Source of the DNA: Paractinoplanes durhamensis
GTDB taxonomy: Bacteria; Actinomycetota; Actinomycetes; Mycobacteriales; Micromonosporaceae
Direction: 5' to 3'
DNA length: 64,000 nucleotides
Assembly: GCF_016862175.1 (NCBI RefSeq)
Contig: NZ_BOML01000025.1
Location: 51,985-115,984 of the forward strand
The position numbers and the translations under genes are program-made. The first letter of the stretch is position 1, and each line of letters begins with the position of its first letter. This document shows, piece after piece, positions 43,211-51,362 of this stretch. Under the pieces are notes generated by a model. That model was not told the origin of the DNA, ran no database searches, and saw only the letters and a list, made by a program, of their open reading frames with translations.

Positions 43211-43747
43211 GTGAGCATGAACGGGAACTGGCTTCGGCTTACGCCGGCCGAGTTGGCGCACGCCGCTGAGGATCTGCCGTGGGCGCAGGATCACGCCTGG
43301 GCGGCCTACGAAGCGGGCAGCCCCCGCTGGTTGTGCACCGAGAAGACCTGGCACGCCCTCAGCTATCTGCTGGGCCGGCATGGCCTCGGCATCTCGATCG
43401 TCTTCGGCGAGGAGTCGTTCCGCGAGGAGCCGGAAGCCTCCGAGGAGACGGACGACGAGGAGTACGGCGACGAGGAGTACGGCGACGAGGACGACTGGGG
43501 TTACGGGCCGCCTCGCTATCTGACACCGGCGCAGGTCGCGGCTGCGGCGGCGGCCATCGCCACGCTCACCGAGGCGGATCTGGTCCGCGGCGTCGACCCG
43601 GGCGAGCTGGCCCGGGCGAATGTCTATCCGGAGATCTGGAACGACCCGCGCGAGCTGGCGTGGGCGGTGCACTACCTGCCGGAGGCCCGGGAGTTCTTCG
43701 CGGCCGCGGCCAAGGACGGGGACGCGATCCTCTGCTGGCTGGATTGA
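43211..43747 (+). CDS. DUF1877 (YfbM-like) family protein with acidic insert
   Basis: A 178-residue cytosolic protein. The N-terminal part (LRLTPAELAHAAEDL, then KTWHALSYLLGR) and C-terminal part (YLTPAQVAAAAAAI, VYPEIWNDPRELAWAV) match the DUF1877 layout. In the middle is an acidic insert with two DEEYG repeats, probably disordered. Family function is unknown. GTG 43211 overlaps the stop of the upstream remnant; ATG 43217 is an alternative. Confidence 0.75.
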   Translation: MSMNGNWLRLTPAELAHAAEDLPWAQDHAWAAYEAGSPRWLCTEKTWHALSYLLGRHGLGISIVFGEESFREEPEASEETDDEEYGDEEYGDEDDWGYGPPRYLTPAQVAAAAAAIATLTEADLVRGVDPGELARANVYPEIWNDPRELAWAVHYLPEAREFFAAAAKDGDAILCWLD

Positions 43748-43822
43748 CCTTGCGCCGGAGTGATTGCCGCCCGGCAACTATGGGTATCCCCCGATCGTTG
43801 GCACGACGATGTGGAGGCTGTC

Positions 43823-43996
43823 ATGGCGTTTGACGACAAGGTTGACAACAAGGCCGAGGAATTCGGCGGCAAGGTCAAGGAAGGCGTCGGCAAGGCCACC
43901 GATGACGAGCAGCTCGAGGCCGAGGGTAAGGCCGACCAGAGCAGCTCGAAGATCAAGCAGGCCGTGGAGAACGTCAAGGACGCCTTCAAGTCCTGA
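43823..43996 (+). CDS. CsbD-family stress protein
   Basis: A 57-residue CsbD-like protein beginning MAFDDKVDNKAEEFGGKVKE, with the typical pattern of charged, Gly-containing amphipathic repeats (EGVGKATDDEQLEAEGKADQ). CsbD proteins are small, hydrophilic and often induced by general stress through sigma-B-type factors; molecular function is unknown. GGAGG six bases before ATG 43823. A hairpin follows at 44079. Confidence 0.88.
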   Translation: MAFDDKVDNKAEEFGGKVKEGVGKATDDEQLEAEGKADQSSSKIKQAVENVKDAFKS

Positions 43997-44078
43997 GCGA
44001 TCCCCCACCCGCAGGCCGTCGTCCACACCGGACGTCTCGGATCGCCGCCCAGTGCGGCAATGACCTGCTGAATTAATG

Positions 44079-44105
44079 AACGGCCTGGCGGTTCGCCAGG
44101 CCGTT
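44079..44105 (+). terminator. hairpin between csbD-like and glycosyltransferase genes
   Basis: A perfect 12-bp stem (AACGGCCTGGCG with CGCCAGGCCGTT) and a 3-base loop, between converging genes. It can serve both strands; no strong T-tract on either. Confidence 0.75.
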
Positions 44106-44133
44106 CGGCATTTCCCGATAAGCCGTGGGTGGC

Positions 44134-44814
44134 TCAGCCCTCCGCGGCCAGTGCCAGCAGGTGGGCGGCGAAGCCGTTCGGGGCTCGGCCGTCGGGGCGG
44201 GCGCTGGTGCGCACGGGGCAGCCGGCGTCGGTGACCACCCGGCCGCCGGTTGCGCGGACCCGGGCTACCAGGCCGCGGTCCTCGTCGTGGCGCAGCTCCG
44301 GGAAACCGCCCGCCGCCGCGTAGGCGAAAGCGCTGAAGCCCAGGTTGGCGCCGTGGATGTGGCCGTGCCGGGCGCCCGCGACCAACCCGCGGTAGCGGCG
44401 CTCGTAGCGGCTGGGCAGCGGTCCCGCCCAGCCCGACCAGTCGCCCACCTCGACCGTGCCGGCCACCAGGTCGGCGCCGCCGCGGGCATGATCCAGCTGC
44501 CATCGCAGCCAATGCGGCGGCACCCGGCTGTCGGCGTCGGTGGTGGCCAGCCAGAGCGCACCGGCACCGATCGCCCGCGCGATTCCGGCGGCCCGCGCCC
44601 GGCCGACGTTTCGCTCCTCGATCGTCAGCACCTCGGCGCCCGCGGCGGCGGCCACGGCCGCCGTCTCGTCGGTGCAGGCGTCGGCCACCACGATCAGCCG
44701 CACCGGGACCGGGGCGATCTGCTCGGCGGACCGGTGCAGGGCGGCCAGGCAGGCGGGGAGCAGGGAGCGTTCGTTGTGGGCGGGCACCACGACCGCGACG
44801 CGGTGCATGGTCAA
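44134..44814 (-). CDS. family 2 glycosyltransferase (fourth gene of PIG-L operon)
   Basis: A 226-residue GT-A glycosyltransferase: VAVVVPAHNERSLLPACL is the nucleotide-sugar start, LIVVADACTDETA the first Asp, and LATTDADSRVPPHWL carries the DxD metal site. GANLGFSAFAYAAAGGFPEL is the acceptor loop and HDEDRGLVARV supplies the ED base motif. There is no membrane helix, so it acts on a soluble or membrane-peripheral acceptor. Its start overlaps the methyltransferase stop (ATGA). It is the last gene of the operon. Confidence 0.9.
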   Translation of the reverse strand: MTMHRVAVVVPAHNERSLLPACLAALHRSAEQIAPVPVRLIVVADACTDETAAVAAAAGAEVLTIEERNVGRARAAGIARAIGAGALWLATTDADSRVPPHWLRWQLDHARGGADLVAGTVEVGDWSGWAGPLPSRYERRYRGLVAGARHGHIHGANLGFSAFAYAAAGGFPELRHDEDRGLVARVRATGGRVVTDAGCPVRTSARPDGRAPNGFAAHLLALAAEG

Positions 44815-45410
44815 GCCAGGCCTGCGCGCTGGGCGACCGAGCGGCCGTCGCGGCTGAACACCTCGAGCACGAAGTCGGCCTCCTCATGCCGGGTCAGGCG
44901 GTGCAGGCCGGGCCGGGCGGACAGCGCCGCGTGCACCTCGTCGCCGGAGCGGGCGTGCTCCTCGACCGGGTGCCGCCAGTGCACGGCCACCAGGTCGCCG
45001 TCCGGGGCCAGGGTCGACACGGACCGGTCGAGCAGCGTCGCGAGGTCGGCGTCGGCGAAGTAGTAGCCGAGCTCGGACAGGACGATCAGGTCGAAGGTCT
45101 CGTCCGGCCACTCGTGCGGCATGCGTGCGGCCCGGACCGTCACGTGCGGCCGGTCGGCGACCCGCGCGGCGGCGGACTCGACCGCGGCCGGGACGGCGTC
45201 GACGGCCAGGAGGCGGTCGCAGCGGGCGGCCAGGCGGGCGGTCAGCATGCCGGTCGAGCAGCCGGGCTCGAAGGCCGACCGGTAGCGGCGGGCCGGCAGG
45301 GCATCGACCGTCAGCGCGTGCTTGCGTGCGTCGTACCAGCGGGTTTCGAAGCTCCAGGGGTCGGGGTCGGCGGCGTACATCCGCTCGAAGTAACTGATCG
45401 GCGTGGTCAT
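44811..45410 (-). CDS. NodS-like SAM-dependent methyltransferase (third gene of PIG-L operon)
   Basis: A 199-residue class I methyltransferase. The family entry PISYFERMYAADPDPWSFET and WYDARKHA is characteristic of the NodS-like group (NodS N-methylates deacetylated chitooligosaccharide in rhizobia). SAM-binding motif I is FEPGCSTGMLTARLA; motif II is LLAVDAVPAAVESA; DLIVLSELGYYFAD follows. Gene order places it after a deacetylase, which would expose the amine to methylate. Both ends overlap neighbours by four bases. Confidence 0.88.
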   Translation of the reverse strand: MTTPISYFERMYAADPDPWSFETRWYDARKHALTVDALPARRYRSAFEPGCSTGMLTARLAARCDRLLAVDAVPAAVESAAARVADRPHVTVRAARMPHEWPDETFDLIVLSELGYYFADADLATLLDRSVSTLAPDGDLVAVHWRHPVEEHARSGDEVHAALSARPGLHRLTRHEEADFVLEVFSRDGRSVAQRAGLA

Positions 45411-46123
45411 TCGAAGATCACCTCGAACGGGCGGGCGAAGCGGGCGAGCACGTGCGGCGGCAGGATCGCGGCGTCGGCCTCGGCCGGCCCGAGCGGCGCG
45501 ATCTGGCTGGGGAAGGCGGCGATCGCGGCGGCCTTCGCCGCCTGCGCGGCCGGCGGCAGATCAACGCGGCGGGCGCGGTCCCAGGGCACGTCCGGATCAT
45601 CGGGGTACGCCCAATGCCACGCCCAGATCGGATATTCGAGCAGGCGCGCCCCCGTCGCCGCACAGGCCCGCGCCGTGGCCCGGCCGACCGTCTCGTGGTC
45701 GGGGTGCCCGTCGCCACGCCAGGTGGTCAGGCACCACCGGCCCGGCGTGAGCAGCCTGGCGAGGTCCGCGGCCAGCCTTTCCTCGTCGATGCCGCCGTCG
45801 GGCTGCCCGAGCCGGTAGACGGTGGTCGTGACCCGCAGCCGCCGCAACGCCTCGTCGGTCTCGGCCTGCCGGATGGCGGCCAACTCCTCCTGCGGGTAAA
45901 CGGTCGACCCCGGATGCGAGGCCTCCCCATCGGTCACGGCGACCAGATCGGCCGCGCCGAGCATGGTCATCAGCCCGGCCACCCCGAGGATCTCGTCGTC
46001 GGGGTGCGGCGCGACCACGAGCGGCGGCCCGGGCGGGTCGAGCGACAACGCCGGCCACTGCTCCATCGCCGCCCAGGCACGCCACGTGCCTTCGGTCGTG
46101 CCTTCGCCGGCAATCGGCCTCAC
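45407..46123 (-). CDS. PIG-L family deacetylase (second gene of operon)
   Basis: A 238-residue zinc deacetylase of the PIG-L/LmbE family. The first zinc motif is VVAPHPDDEILGVAGL (His, Asp, Asp) and the second zinc histidine lies in GDGHPDHETVG. Known members remove N-acetyl from GlcNAc conjugates (GPI, mycothiol, teicoplanin). GTG 46123 overlaps the stop of the upstream gene as GTGA; a second GTG at 46126 directly precedes it. Its product would feed the methyltransferase encoded next (inference). Confidence 0.9.
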   Translation of the reverse strand: MRPIAGEGTTEGTWRAWAAMEQWPALSLDPPGPPLVVAPHPDDEILGVAGLMTMLGAADLVAVTDGEASHPGSTVYPQEELAAIRQAETDEALRRLRVTTTVYRLGQPDGGIDEERLAADLARLLTPGRWCLTTWRGDGHPDHETVGRATARACAATGARLLEYPIWAWHWAYPDDPDVPWDRARRVDLPPAAQAAKAAAIAAFPSQIAPLGPAEADAAILPPHVLARFARPFEVIFE

Positions 46124-47031
46124 CACTGCCCTTCCCCCTCCGCGAGCAGGCGGCCCAGCTGTTCGAGGTCGGCCTCGGCGTGGCTCTGGCGCAGGTAGAC
46201 GGTGAGGTCCGCGACCCGGCGGGCGTGGTCGGGGTCGCGGCACAGCGGGCCGGCCCCCAGCGCGCGGCCCACCCGGTCGAGGACCTCGGTCGCGGTGGCC
46301 TCGACGGTGGCGCGGACGCGCAGGGCCAGCCGGTGGGCGTCGGCCTTCGGGTCGGCGTCGATCCGGGCGGCCGCCTCGTCGAGAACGGCCCGCGCGGCGC
46401 CGAGGGCGACGTCGACCGCGCCGAGGTGGGCCAGGGCGTGCGGGCCGGGGTCCTTGCGGCGGGCCGCCGACAGCAGGGTGTCGGCCACCCCGAGGGCACC
46501 ACCGAACCAGCAGGCCGCGACGCCTACGCCGCCGTGCCAGAAGCCGGGGCGGTCGACGTACGCGCCGGGGTCGCCGACCGGCCGGGCCGGCGCGTCGGTG
46601 AAGCGGATCGTGCGGCTGTCGCTGCCGGCCATGCCGATCGCCGGCCAGGTGCCGTCGAGCGGGGTCGCGTGCGGGTGCTCGGTGCGGACCGCGAACAGCC
46701 GGATGCCGTCGTCGGCGGCCGCCGTCACCAGTGCATCGGTGCACCAGGCCGCGCCCGAGCACCACGGACGGTCGCCGGTGAGACGCCAGCCGTGGGGGCC
46801 GTGCTCCGCGCGTACCGAAGAAGGCGCCGCCGCCCAGACCCCCCAGCGCTCGCCCGAGCGGTTTTGATCTTGATCGAGATCGCCGAGCTCGGCGCGGATC
46901 GCCACCGCGTCCACGTGGCCCTCGGCCAGGCGGCAGGTGACGAGGTCGGCGCGGCCGAGGGCGGTGAGGCCGCGCAGGCGCTCCGCGGTGGCGCCGTGGC
47001 CGGGAAGGGGCAGGTCGGGCAGGTCGGTCAT
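46120..47031 (-). CDS. acyl-CoA dehydrogenase-like protein (first gene of PIG-L operon)
   Basis: A 303-residue protein with acyl-CoA dehydrogenase text in its middle and C-terminal domains (GERWGVWAAAP, GWRLTGDRPWCSGA, GVAACWFGGALGVADTLL, RRVADLTVYLRQSHAEADLE). It is about 80 residues shorter than a typical dehydrogenase and lacks most of the N-terminal helical domain. No clear catalytic Glu is seen. It may be a structural or N-hydroxylating relative rather than a beta-oxidation enzyme. ATG 47031 is chosen; GTG 47037 is two codons earlier. First gene of the operon. Confidence 0.8.
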   Translation of the reverse strand: MTDLPDLPLPGHGATAERLRGLTALGRADLVTCRLAEGHVDAVAIRAELGDLDQDQNRSGERWGVWAAAPSSVRAEHGPHGWRLTGDRPWCSGAAWCTDALVTAAADDGIRLFAVRTEHPHATPLDGTWPAIGMAGSDSRTIRFTDAPARPVGDPGAYVDRPGFWHGGVGVAACWFGGALGVADTLLSAARRKDPGPHALAHLGAVDVALGAARAVLDEAAARIDADPKADAHRLALRVRATVEATATEVLDRVGRALGAGPLCRDPDHARRVADLTVYLRQSHAEADLEQLGRLLAEGEGQW

Positions 47032-47107
47032 CGGCACGGCGAGCGATTACCCCTACCGTGGCCGGTCAACCGTGGTTCGGCCGGGCACCTGCGGGTATCG
47101 CAAGGTC

Positions 47108-47279
47108 ATGCGTGTGGTGTTCGTCGGGGCGACCGGAAATGCTGGAGCTGCGCTGCTGGCACCCGCAGCGCGACGCGGTGGCGGCGCTGCGGGAGATGGT
47201 GTCCGGCATCGCCGAGCGCTCTCACCAGGCGGCGAGCCCACCGCTGTCCGCCGGATTGACGGGTCGGCGCTCCCGCTGA
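47108..47279 (+). pseudogene. NAD-dependent epimerase, N- and C-terminal scraps joined
   Basis: The frame from ATG 47108 reads MRVVFVGATGNAGAALL, the Rossmann start of an NAD-dependent epimerase/dehydratase, and then turns to low-complexity text. In another frame from about 47150 come WHPQRDAVAALREMVSGIAE and SPPLSA, the C-terminal helix and tail of the same family. About 250 residues are missing between them and the frames do not match. This is an internal deletion scar. Confidence 0.65.
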
Positions 47280-47280
47280 C

Positions 47281-48054
47281 TCAGTGCGCCTCGAAAGCCT
47301 CGCGGAAGCGGGTCAGCGCCTGCTCCGGGTCGCCGGCGGCCCAGCCTTCGAGGGCCACGACGCCGTCGTAGCCGAGCTTGCGCAGCGCGGCGGCGACCGC
47401 CGGGTAGTGGATCTCGCCGGTTCCCGGTTCGCAACGGCCGGGGACGTCGGCCACCTGGATCTCGCCGACGTACGGCAGGGCCCGCTCGACCAGCTCCACC
47501 AGGTTTCCCTCGCCGATCTGGGCGTGGTAGAGGTCCAGGTTGAGCCGCAGGTGCGGGCTGCCGACCGCCTCGACCAGGGCGAGCGTGTCGGCCGCCTTCG
47601 CGAACGGGGTGCCGGGGTGGTCGACCGCGGTGTTCAGGTTTTCCAGGGTGAACACCCGGCCGGCTCGCTCACCCAGCGCGGCCAGGCGTTCCAGGGTGCG
47701 GGCGGCGGTCAGCCACATCGCCGGGGTGACCTCGGTGGCCGCCACCACCGGCAGGCCACGGTCGTCGAGGCCGGTGCCGTGGATGTTCAAGCGGGGGCAG
47801 TCGAGCTGCTCGGCCCGCTGCAGCGACAACTCGGCCGTGCAGAGCAGGCGCTCGGCGCCGGCCGGGTCGGCCAGCGTGCCGGTCAGGTAGCCGGTCATCG
47901 AGGAGAACGTCGCGCCGGTCTTGGCGAGGACGTCCAGGTCCTTCGTCTGCCAATCCCAGATCTCCACCTCGAAGCCCAGGTCGGCGATGCGCCGGACCCG
48001 CTCCGCGAACGGCAGGCCGAGGAAGAGCATCTCGGCGCAGGCGGCAAGTCTCAT
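47281..48054 (-). CDS. hydroxypyruvate-isomerase-like TIM-barrel sugar isomerase
   Basis: A 257-residue AP-endonuclease-2-fold (xylose-isomerase-like) protein: LAACAEMLFLGLPFAERVRR, FTLENLNTAVDHPGTPF with a metal Glu, LNLDLYHAQIGEG with Asp/His ligands, and YDGVVALEGWAAGD with the second catalytic Glu. This matches the Hyi/IolE/IolI group, which isomerise or dehydrate carbonyl sugars or inosose. ATG 48054 overlaps the stop of the dehydrogenase gene (ATGA). The product likely follows oxidation by that enzyme. Confidence 0.85.
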   Translation of the reverse strand: MRLAACAEMLFLGLPFAERVRRIADLGFEVEIWDWQTKDLDVLAKTGATFSSMTGYLTGTLADPAGAERLLCTAELSLQRAEQLDCPRLNIHGTGLDDRGLPVVAATEVTPAMWLTAARTLERLAALGERAGRVFTLENLNTAVDHPGTPFAKAADTLALVEAVGSPHLRLNLDLYHAQIGEGNLVELVERALPYVGEIQVADVPGRCEPGTGEIHYPAVAAALRKLGYDGVVALEGWAAGDPEQALTRFREAFEAH

Positions 48055-49046
48055 TTGCCCTCGACTCCCACCGGCCGGCCGGTGCGCACCGACTCGGCGG
48101 CGGCCAGCGCGATCGCGAGGGCGGCGCGGGCGTCCTCGCCGGTCGTCGGGGGCGGCGTGCCGGTGCGGATCGCCGCGACGAACGCGGCCAGCTCCGCGGT
48201 GTAGGCGCCGGCGAACAACTCCTGGTCGCCGCGGGCGGTCTCGATCATCCGGCCGGCCGCGTAGGAGAAGGTCAGGCCGGTGCGGCGGCCGTCGCCCATG
48301 GTGGCCATCCCGCCCGAGCCGAGCACCTCGCCGCGTACGTCGTACCCGTAACTCGCCTCGAAGCACGCCTCCGCCGTCCCGACCGCGCCGTTGTCGAAGC
48401 GGATCGTGACCACCGCGGTGTCGAGCAGCCCGCGGTCCCGCCACTCCGGCTCGACCAGGGCGTCGGCGACCGCGAAGACCTCGACCGGTTCCGCGCCCGG
48501 GTTGAGGAAGCGCAGCGTGTCGAAGTCGTGGATCAGCGTCTCCAGGAAGATCGTGCCGGGGGCGACCCGGGCCGGGTCGAAGCCGCCCGGGTCGCGGGTC
48601 AGCGAGCGCAGCAGCCGGGGTGTGCCGAGCTGGCCGGTGTCGAGCAGGATGCGGGCCGCGGCCCAGTCGGGGGCGAACCGCCGGTTGAAGCCGACCTGCA
48701 GCACCACCCCGGCCGCGCGGCAGGCGTCGATGGCCCGGTCGGCGTCGGCGAGGGTGAGCGCCATCGGCTTCTCGCAGAACACGTGCTTGCCGGCCCGGGC
48801 GGCCGCCACCACCAGGTCGGCGTGGAAGCGGGCCGGCGCGGCGATCACGACGGCGTCGACGTCGTCATCCGCCCAGACCTGCTCGGGGTCGGTGTAGGCG
48901 CGGTCGGCGCCCAGTCGCTCGGCGGCGCCCGGCACCGGGTCGGCCACCGCGGCCAGCCGGGCATCCGGCAGCCGCTGGCGGATCGTCTCTCCGTGGAACG
49001 AGCCCATCCGGCCCGATCCGATCAGCGCGATTCTGGAACGTTCCAT
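48051..49046 (-). CDS. Gfo/Idh/MocA dehydrogenase, inositol 2-dehydrogenase-like
   Basis: A 331-residue NAD(P)-dependent dehydrogenase. The Rossmann motif is IALIGSGRMGSFHGE. The catalytic lysine is in HVFCEKPMAL, and VGFNRRFAPDWA and LETLIHDFDTLRF hold the Asp/His pair typical of inositol dehydrogenases. It oxidises a polyol or sugar to the keto form for the isomerase encoded next. Codons 1-4 (MERS) lie inside a TGGAACGTTCCA operator, so repressor binding would block both promoter escape and translation start. Confidence 0.9.
   Translation of the reverse strand: MERSRIALIGSGRMGSFHGETIRQRLPDARLAAVADPVPGAAERLGADRAYTDPEQVWADDDVDAVVIAAPARFHADLVVAAARAGKHVFCEKPMALTLADADRAIDACRAAGVVLQVGFNRRFAPDWAAARILLDTGQLGTPRLLRSLTRDPGGFDPARVAPGTIFLETLIHDFDTLRFLNPGAEPVEVFAVADALVEPEWRDRGLLDTAVVTIRFDNGAVGTAEACFEASYGYDVRGEVLGSGGMATMGDGRRTGLTFSYAAGRMIETARGDQELFAGAYTAELAAFVAAIRTGTPPPTTGEDARAALAIALAAAESVRTGRPVGVEGK
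49034..49045. promoter_or_regulatory. LacI operator 1 (inside the dehydrogenase start)
   Basis: Perfect palindrome TGGAACGTTCCA overlapping the first codons of the minus-strand dehydrogenase gene. It matches the core of operator 2, sixty bases away, exactly. Confidence 0.85.
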
Positions 49047-49091
49047 AGATGCGAGGGTCCGGCCATGGGGATGCCGCGGTCAAGACGTAGG

Positions 49092-49107
49092 CCTGGAACG
49101 TTCCAGG
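49092..49107. promoter_or_regulatory. LacI operator 2 (upstream of the LacI gene)
   Basis: Perfect 16-base palindrome CCTGGAACGTTCCAGG, 21 bases before the LacI GTG. Contains the same 12-base core as operator 1; centre-to-centre distance is 60 bases. Confidence 0.85.
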
Positions 49108-49128
49108 ATGTGCGATTACGCTGATCCG

Positions 49129-50142
49129 GTGCCCGAAGATCGAAGACCGACGCTGTCCGACGTCGCGGCCGAGGCCGGCGTCTCCAAGTCCCTGGTGTCG
49201 CTGGTCATGCGGGCCGAGCCCGGCGCGAGCCCGTCGACCCGGCGGCGGGTCCTCGAGGCGGCCGACCGGCTCGGCTACCACCCGGACAGCCGGGCGAGGC
49301 TGCTGCGCAGCGGCCACAGCCGCCTGCTCGGCGTCGTCTTCGGCATCCAGCACACGTTCCACGCCGACCTGGTCACCGACCTCTACACGGCGGCCCGGGA
49401 GACGGGTTACGAGCTGGCGCTGAGCGCGGTCACCCCCGACCGCGACGAGAAGGAGGCGATCACCGGCCTGCTCCAGGACCGCTGCGAGGCCCTGATCCTG
49501 ATCGCGCCGCAGTCGACCACGGCCGAGCTGGCCCGGCTGACGACCCGGCTGCCGGTGGTCGTGATGGCCCGCGGGGTGCGCGGGGTCGACGTGGTCCGCA
49601 ACGCCGACGCCGACGGCCTGCACCTGGCGGTCGATCACCTCACCGGCCTGGGCCACCGCCGGATCGCGCACATCGACGGCGGCCGCGCACCGGGAGCCGC
49701 CGACCGGCGCCGCGGCTACCGGTCGGCGATGCAGCGGCACGGCCTTCCTTTAGAAACCCGGATCGTGCCGGGCGGCCTGACCGAGGAGGACGGCGCCGCC
49801 GCGGCCCGGATCCTGCTCGACGAAGGCCTGCCGACGGCGGTCGCCGCCTTCAACGATCGCTGCGCGATCGGTGTCCTCGACGTGCTGACCAGGGCACGGG
49901 CCGAGCTGAGCGTCATCGGCTACGACGACGACCGGCTGGCCCGCCTCAGCCACATCAACCTGACCACGATCGCCCAGGACACCGCGGCGATGTCCCGCCT
50001 GGCGGTGGCTCGGGCGGTCGAACGAGCCGAGCACTCCCCCGCCGGTCGCCGCGAGCTGGTGGTCCCGCCGAGGCTGGTCATCCGCGGCACCACCGGGCCG
50101 GCCAGCGCCAGCCCGGTCAGCGCTGCAGCACGGCGTAGGTGA
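49129..50142 (+). CDS. LacI-family regulator of the inositol-type genes
   Basis: A 337-residue LacI/GalR repressor: helix-turn-helix TLSDVAAEAGVSKSLVSLVM, hinge text, and a sugar-binding domain (LLGVVFGIQHTFHADLV, then AVAAFNDRCAIGVLD and LSVIGYDDDRLARL). GTG 49129 is chosen because the conserved domain begins shortly after. It is divergent from the dehydrogenase/isomerase pair. Two identical palindromes in between imply autoregulation and joint control by looping or double occupancy. No transporter gene is next to the pair. Confidence 0.9.
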   Translation: MPEDRRPTLSDVAAEAGVSKSLVSLVMRAEPGASPSTRRRVLEAADRLGYHPDSRARLLRSGHSRLLGVVFGIQHTFHADLVTDLYTAARETGYELALSAVTPDRDEKEAITGLLQDRCEALILIAPQSTTAELARLTTRLPVVVMARGVRGVDVVRNADADGLHLAVDHLTGLGHRRIAHIDGGRAPGAADRRRGYRSAMQRHGLPLETRIVPGGLTEEDGAAAARILLDEGLPTAVAAFNDRCAIGVLDVLTRARAELSVIGYDDDRLARLSHINLTTIAQDTAAMSRLAVARAVERAEHSPAGRRELVVPPRLVIRGTTGPASASPVSAAARRR

Positions 50143-50262
50143 CGGCGCCGTAGACATGCGGTGGGCGGCGGCCGGCGAAACAGCGCTGATCGCCGATGCA
50201 GGGCTTGCGGGCCCTCGAGCGGAGCGCAAAGGTGAGCAGAGCTGAGGCGGGAGGATGCCGAG

Positions 50263-51354
50263 TTGACCGATGACTCAGGGCCGGTGGCCGGGCCCTCGGC
50301 CGGGACGGTCGCTCGGTGGGTGGAGGTGCACCGGCTGGCGTTGGCCGGTCAGGAATCGGCGATTGCCCAGGACGTCGGTGACCGCGTCGGGCGGGTGTGG
50401 CTGGGCAGGTCCCGGTTCGCGGATGTCGCGGCCCTCGCGAGCGGCACCCTGGCTCTCGGCCCCAACGCCCACGCCCACTTCCATCTGGGTTGGGCCCGCT
50501 CCGCCACCGGCTTGAGCCAGCCGGCCCTGGCCAGCTACGAGCAAGCCCTGCGCCTGTACCGCGAGGCCGGCGACCACGGCAGCGAAGCGGCCACCTTGAC
50601 CAACATCGGCAATGTGTACGACCGGCTCGGCGACCGGCAGCAGGCCCTGACCTACCACGAACGAGCCCTGCCCGTGATGCGGGAGGTCGGCTATCGCGCC
50701 GGCGAAGCGATCACCCTCAGCAACATCGGCAGCGTGCACGAGAGGCTCGGGGACATACAGCGGGCCCTGGCCTACTACGAATTGGCCCTGCCGATCATGC
50801 GGGAGGTCGGCGACCGTTCCGGAGAGGCGACCGCCCTCAGCAACATCGGCAGCGCTCACCACGGGCTCGGGGATCCGCGGCGCGGCCTGACTCACTACGA
50901 GCAGGCCCTGCCCATCATGCGGGAGACCGGCCACCGCTCCGGCGAAGCGATCACCCTCAACAACATCGGCGGCGTGCACAACGAGCTCGCCGACCAGGAA
51001 CGCGGCCTGACCTACTACCGACGGGCCCTGGCCATCACCCGTGAGGTCGGCGACCGCGCCACCGAGGGGACCACTCTCAACAACATCGGCGGCGCCTACG
51101 ACCGCCTCGGCGACCGGCAGCAGGCCCTGACCTTTTACCGGCAGGCCCTGCTCATCGCGCAGGAGGTCGGCGACCGCGCTGCCGAGGCGATCACCCGCTT
51201 CAACATCGCGATGATCCACCGGGCATTCGGAGACCTCGACCAGGCGATCGACGAGCTAGAACGGGTCGTCGACCTCGACCGGCAGGTGGAACACCCGGAC
51301 CTCGCCTCCGACACCGCCGCGCTCGAACGCCTACGCCAGGAACGGGCGACCTGA
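50263..51354 (+). CDS. TPR-repeat protein, copy 1
   Basis: A 363-residue protein of six to seven 40-residue tetratricopeptide repeats of the form GEAITLNNIGxVxxxLGDxQxALTYYxxAL. They follow a helical N-terminal cap (GTVARWVEVHRLALAGQE). The end (VEHPDLASDTAALERLRQE) resembles the tails of TPR arrays attached to STAND, CHAT or peptidase domains in actinomycetes; here the array stands alone. TTG 50263, eight bases after GGGAGG, is the start; the paralogue at 52618 uses the same codon behind a similar leader. Probably a protein-protein interaction scaffold. Confidence 0.8.
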   Translation: MTDDSGPVAGPSAGTVARWVEVHRLALAGQESAIAQDVGDRVGRVWLGRSRFADVAALASGTLALGPNAHAHFHLGWARSATGLSQPALASYEQALRLYREAGDHGSEAATLTNIGNVYDRLGDRQQALTYHERALPVMREVGYRAGEAITLSNIGSVHERLGDIQRALAYYELALPIMREVGDRSGEATALSNIGSAHHGLGDPRRGLTHYEQALPIMRETGHRSGEAITLNNIGGVHNELADQERGLTYYRRALAITREVGDRATEGTTLNNIGGAYDRLGDRQQALTFYRQALLIAQEVGDRAAEAITRFNIAMIHRAFGDLDQAIDELERVVDLDRQVEHPDLASDTAALERLRQERAT

Positions 51355-51362
51355 CGTCCTGG

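Noticed and set aside
43170..43215. TTGTCG and TACGCT elements before the DUF1877 gene as a promoter
   Set aside because: The spacing between them (about 12 bases) is too short for a standard promoter.
43441..43510. Tandem DEEYG repeat as a functional array
   Set aside because: Only two copies within an acidic low-complexity insert; likely codon-level expansion.
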